A DNA stretch of 43,785 bases from Ettlia oleoabundans (Eukaryota; Chlorophyta; Chlorophyceae; Chlamydomonadales): positions 1 through 43,785 of the forward strand of contig JAAMXP010000133.1 of NCBI GenBank assembly GCA_019693395.1. Reading direction: 5' to 3'. Shown here one piece after another: positions 39,901 to 43,785 of this stretch (positions are counted from its first letter, which is position 1; the number at the start of each line of letters is the position of its first letter). Below the pieces are notes generated by a model. It saw only the letters and a list, made by a program, of their open reading frames with translations. It did not search any database and was not told where the DNA came from. A program made the translations under genes and the position numbers.

Positions 39901-41788
39901 CACAACAAGCCGGAAATGACCATGACACCATAACATCGCCGACCAGCCTGTGGCACAGCTCCGACCCAGCCCACCCACCCGTTGCGAATTGGCCAAGCAG
40001 CAGCGCCGCCTCCCGTTGTGAGTCAGTGCAGCTGGATGAGAGGAGGTTGATGACTGGCTGCAGGGCGCCCTCTTCCAAAACCCGCCGCTTGATCGTGGCC
40101 GAAGAGTGCACAAGGTTGCCAATCACGCCCACAGCCTGCGGTGGAGAAGAAGAGCAGCAGGGCAGCACCCATGCATTTGTGGGTGACACATTACTAGATG
40201 TGGTTTCAAAGAGAGGAAGCATCAAACACAAACAGGTGCTCCCATACAAGTGCCCCACAGCGATTGACCCACCAAAGCAACGAGCAACTACCCAGCCGTT
40301 CTTTGACAGGCTTGTGCACACCTCATAGTGTATGGTTGTGTCCTCAGCACGCAGCATCTGTATAAGCAGCGGCAGCGAGCCCAGATCCACAATAATGTTC
40401 TTGTTCTCCTCGTTCTTGAAGGCTAGTGTGCGCAGGCTGCCAGCCACTGCGCGCTGCACCTTTGGATCCACGCTGTGCAGCAGGGTGACCAGAGGCGGGA
40501 TGCCGCCCTCCTGGCGCACACGGTTTTTAATCCCGTTGTTCTCGTGTGCAAGGTTAGTGATGGCATCACTAGTGCGGCGGCACGTCTGTGCTGGCACACC
40601 ACTCAGGTGGACATCATTGCGCCCCGCGTAACGCCGGATCATGCACACCAGGGTGGGCAGCGCGCCGGCATCACAGATGGCCGCCTGGTGGTCCACCTTG
40701 ATGGCCAGCAGGCCCAGGATGAAGCAGATGTCGCGCTCAAGCTCCTCCACACCGCTTCAGACAGGCAGATAGGCAGGATGGACAGGGATAAAAGACAAGA
40801 AAGCAGGTGAGGAAGAGATTGGCGGATAGCGCACATGATCAGGGCGTTAAAGGGAACCAGCAGTTGATGGGAATGCTGAATGTGGTAGGTGGGTGCTCAG
40901 TGCTGCGTGCTCACCACTATCAACTGCCCCAACAACACAAAATAGAAACGAGGACAAGCAAATGGTGGGGCTGGTCGGGCTAGCAAGCTGCCTGTATTAA
41001 CATCCCAGCTGACTAAAGCCGGTTGCATGGTTGCAGCACCAACCACTCCCCGGTGCCAGCACCCGCACCTGATTGTGGGCTGCTCCTGCGCCTTCATGTC
41101 GCCCCCATTCAGCTTCTTCAAGAGCGGCACAACCACATCCACAGCCCCCTCCTTGGCAGCATCGTCTAGGTTCTCCTCTGCGAGGAGAGCAGCAACGACA
41201 CAACAGGCCACGCAAGAGAGCCAAGTAAGAAGCTTGGTGGGAAACTTTCTACCCGTTGCGAGGGCCTGCCCAGCCGCTATGCTGCAAGTATCTACTAGCT
41301 GCGCATTTAAACTGAGCCACGAAAACCAATTGGCAGGGGCCCAAGAGTAGGCGCACCGTTCTTGCAAACCTCCAGTAGCCCGCGGACCCCCTTGCGCACA
41401 GTGGCCAGGTCGCGTAAAGGGTCGTCAATCTCCCGAAGGACCGTGGTCCAACGCTTGGCCTGCAACACGGGCTACTGATGGTTGAGATTGCAACGACAAT
41501 TTGGCAAGACCTCCTTGCCTCCAAGGGATGGTCAACACTATCATCCACGTGACGCTCCAGCCGCCGGCGGTCTGCCCAAAGGGCACAACCAGGGGCGGAC
41601 CGCGCGCGACACGCAGAACGTTCGCCCCATGGGCCGAGTACGCGGCCCTTGTCCCAGGAAGGCCATGAAAACAGCGGGGCCGTGCAGCGCGGACTCACTC
41701 GTGCCTTAACTTGCTCGCGCTCGTCCATCACTGTCCTCTGCCCAGTGGTAGACTCAACTCGTCGCCGCTTGGAGTCTGAAGAGGACAT
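36980..41788 (-). CDS. ARIA: ARIA/ABAP1-like protein: armadillo repeats plus BTB/POZ domain
   Basis: Plant-type adaptor. In Arabidopsis ARIA (710 residues) binds the transcription factor ABF2 in abscisic acid signalling, and its relative ABAP1 restrains DNA replication licensing. Exons (minus): 41788-41699, 41459-41357, 41177-41069, 40754-40322, 40135-39979, 39740-39529, 39293-39141, 38935-38750, 38388-38269, 38089-37867, 37581-37316, 37051-36980; 2124 bases, 707 residues. A basic KRRR nuclear signal lies at 7-10. ARM repeats run to about residue 500 (SDAITNLAHENNGIKNRVRQ, GGIPPLVTLL, AVAGSLRTLAFKNEENKNII, GALQPVINLLSS). The BTB domain starts near 533 (MSDVTFVVEGRPFHAHRVGL, IFRTMFDGHYRE, YEVFERMMTCIYTG), followed by a BACK-like segment (LLEASDQYMLDTLKHLCEQT). 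The last intron uses a GC donor (37315). The partner in an alga is unknown. Confidence 0.93.
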
Positions 41789-42037
41789 TAGAACATTTGG
41801 GAGCCCTGGCCCTCCGCAGGGCTGTGGCGATCAAGCTGTGCAGCACGAGAGCGGGGCGAATGGCCGGCACCACAAATAGCAGGCACGAACGGAGTGACAG
41901 GTACCGTGCCGAGGACCAGAAGCCACTTCAAGCGTCGTGGTTCTTTCTAAATTTCCACCGGCGTTAAAAAGGGTGACGGGCGTGCTGCGCAGTTTGCCTT
42001 GGGTCTAGGGCTGTTTTGCTCCTTGTTGCCCTGCCAG
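41789..42037. promoter_or_regulatory. Short divergent promoter region of ARIA-like and malic enzyme genes
   Basis: About 250 bases between the ARIA-like ATG and the first supported malic enzyme exon. It must hold the ARIA-like promoter and probably the malic enzyme 5' exon. No TATA box is evident. Confidence 0.4.
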
Positions 42038-43520
42038 GAACGTATTAAGAAACGTAAAGCAGGGGAGGCAGTCGCCTTAAAACAACTGGCAACTTGTAAA
42101 CCAATGACTGTGCCTGGCCCCCTTGCGGCCGCTCAAACGACTCGTCAGGAGGAGAGCAGCAATAAGGCGTTGATGACTGTGGCAATGGTGATGCAGGAGC
42201 TGCGCAACCAACCTACTGACCTCGACCGATACCTGCAACTGCGGCGCCTTCAGTCCCAGTGGGTGTAAGGCGGCCCTGTGTCCTGCTGTTGCTGCTGCCG
42301 TGACGCCCTCCAGATGCTGCTGCACTTGTGGCTCAACTTGTGGTTCTGGCGGCGATTAGCGCCCAGTTCCTTGTCGTTGGCTGGCTTGTGCGGGGGGGTG
42401 ACTGCGCTCTGAAGCAGGCCCTTGGGACAACCCCTGTGGCGGATGCCTGTTGCTACCTGAACTCCAGTCGCCATCCGCACAGCCTTGCCTTCACAATGCG
42501 AAGTTTGGGCGCTGTGCACTTTCGCGGGTATTAGCGCACTACAGGGTAGTCAAATGACGCAGCCCGCCAACCCTGCTGCACACCTAGTTGTTCCGCTGGT
42601 GCTGCCGCTTGCATCCCTGCCGCAGCAATCCTGTCCTGTTCTACCGTCTACTGCTTGCCCACACAGAGGACATCCTGCCCTTTGTGTATACACCCACCGT
42701 TGGGGAGGCCTGTCAAAAGTGAGGAGACAGCTCATGCCTTTGCTTGCAGCCGGGATGTGGCTTGGCTAGGGACCAAGGTTGTCCATTGCTGGGGAATTGC
42801 CCAGTAGCCTCCCTTTTCCAGTTCTCTGCCGCCACAGCCTCGACCCACGCCAGCGTCTAGACTTGTCTGTCTTTTCTTGATTAGTCTAACCAAGCAGCTT
42901 TGTGTGCAATGCCCAAATGGTCGCCGCCGCTTCCTTTTCTGTGTGTTTTTATTGCTTGCTTTCTAGGTATCACCTCATCAACGTGCCCACCTACGGAGTC
43001 TATTTGCGCGCAAGCGACTGCGGCAGCTTCCTGGCCCGCCTGCGGTCGCACTCGCAGCAGGAAGTTCGTGTGGTGGTGGTTACAGATGGGGAGCGCATCC
43101 TTGGATTAGGGGACCTTGGCACAGGGGGCATGGGAATCAGCGAGGGCAAGTCCCTGCTGTACACGGCGGCAGCAGGGGTGCCCCCACACCACATCCTGCC
43201 GGTCACGCTTGATGTCGGTGAGCAATGGCCACCTGCAGCCAACCCCCAGCCTGCAGGTTGACCACTGTGGCCGCTTTCGCCAAGCCCCTGTTTGATGTCC
43301 AAGAGGGATTGTGTTGTTGCAGTCGATTTTACACACCATCACCCAAACGACTCTCTCACTCTTCTTATTTGCAGGCACCAACAACCCGGCGCTGCTTGAT
43401 GATCCCGCCTACCCCGGGCTGCGCCGCCGCCGCCTTACTGGAGCTGAGTATGATGCTGTGGTTGAGGAGTTTGTGGCCGCACTGCAGGCATGGCAGCCCC
43501 ACCTGCTGCTGCAGTTTGAG
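42038..43520 (+). CDS. Malic enzyme (malate dehydrogenase, decarboxylating), N-terminal part; 3' end beyond window
   Basis: Oxidative decarboxylation of malate to pyruvate and CO2 with NAD or NADP reduction. Exons seen: one ending at 42258 (start uncertain, candidate acceptor at 42037), 42626-42718, 42967-43217, 43375-43520; phases agree. Family motifs are [91 protein letters not shown] and [20 protein letters not shown], covering the malic N-terminal domain up to the substrate region. The NAD(P) domain lies beyond the right edge, so cofactor and compartment cannot be told. The 5' end is unresolved; an ATG at 41860 with a donor at 41901 is one candidate first exon, but its phase does not fit the acceptor at 42037. 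It is divergent from the ARIA-like gene. Confidence 0.88.
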
Positions 43521-43748
43521 GTGAGGCAACGGAGACGTCTGGCAACAGGGTCGTAGTGCTTTTACCAGAGGGTATGCGTATGGCTGTCGGTGGGGCGTTG
43601 TGGGGGCGGGTCGCGCCAACGGTGTTGAATATCTGCCTGCTCCCTGCTCCTGCTATGAATTGCTTGTTCTACTGTGTGTTGCTGCGCTTGAGCTTCCATG
43701 CTCGCTCGCACAGTGCTGGTTGCAGATCTTGACATTGTTTGCGTGCGC

Positions 43749-43753
43749 GCACA

Positions 43754-43785
<32 letters not shown>
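43749..43785. repeat. Dinucleotide microsatellite (AC)n at the window edge
   Basis: An AC/CA run continues to the last base, interrupted only near its start. It lies in an intron or beyond the last seen exon of malic enzyme, and its full length is unknown. Confidence 0.9.

Overview
This is nuclear DNA from a green alga (Chlorophyta), most likely a Chlorella-like trebouxiophyte. The evidence is many short GC-rich introns whose acceptors are typically TGCAG, plant-type proteins (an ARIA-like ARM/BTB protein, a plastid-type LeuD with a transit-peptide-like N-terminus), and TGTAA polyadenylation signals behind several stops. The genus is inference. All exon models were assembled by hand from splice signals, reading phase and family similarity; nothing was aligned by software.

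Eleven genes are present, in this order: ABCG transporter (-, runs off the left edge); TPR/ankyrin/MYND protein (+, reading frame apparently broken); SDR-MDR bifunctional oxidoreductase (-); RRM/MYND protein (+); LeuD, isopropylmalate dehydratase small subunit (-); ribosomal protein eL21 (+); PRP4 splicing kinase (-); exocyst SEC8/EXOC4 (-); GCNA-like SprT metalloprotease (+); ARIA-like ARM/BTB protein (-); malic enzyme (+, runs off the right edge). Strands alternate almost perfectly, so the window is a chain of divergent pairs with short shared upstream regions and convergent pairs with short shared 3' regions. Only PRP4 and SEC8 are in tandem.

The strongest unusual item is at 8743-12762. 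A 15-hydroxyprostaglandin-dehydrogenase-like SDR and a prostaglandin-reductase-3 (ZADH2)-like MDR join in phase, through a GC-AG intron, into one predicted protein of 659 residues. In animals these two enzyme families catalyse successive steps of eicosanoid inactivation, so the fusion suggests channelled breakdown of an oxylipin or another lipid enone.

Other notable items are ten introns that appear to use GC donors (nearly all CAG|GC), an RRM protein of SPEN/FPA type that ends in a MYND finger, a TPR/ankyrin/MYND gene carrying an in-frame stop and frame breaks although its neighbours are intact, and a GCNA-like protease with two SUMO-interaction-like motifs and an HMG-like tail. No tRNA, rRNA, transposon or CRISPR array was recognised. 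One 18-base N gap lies in an intron at 14146-14163.
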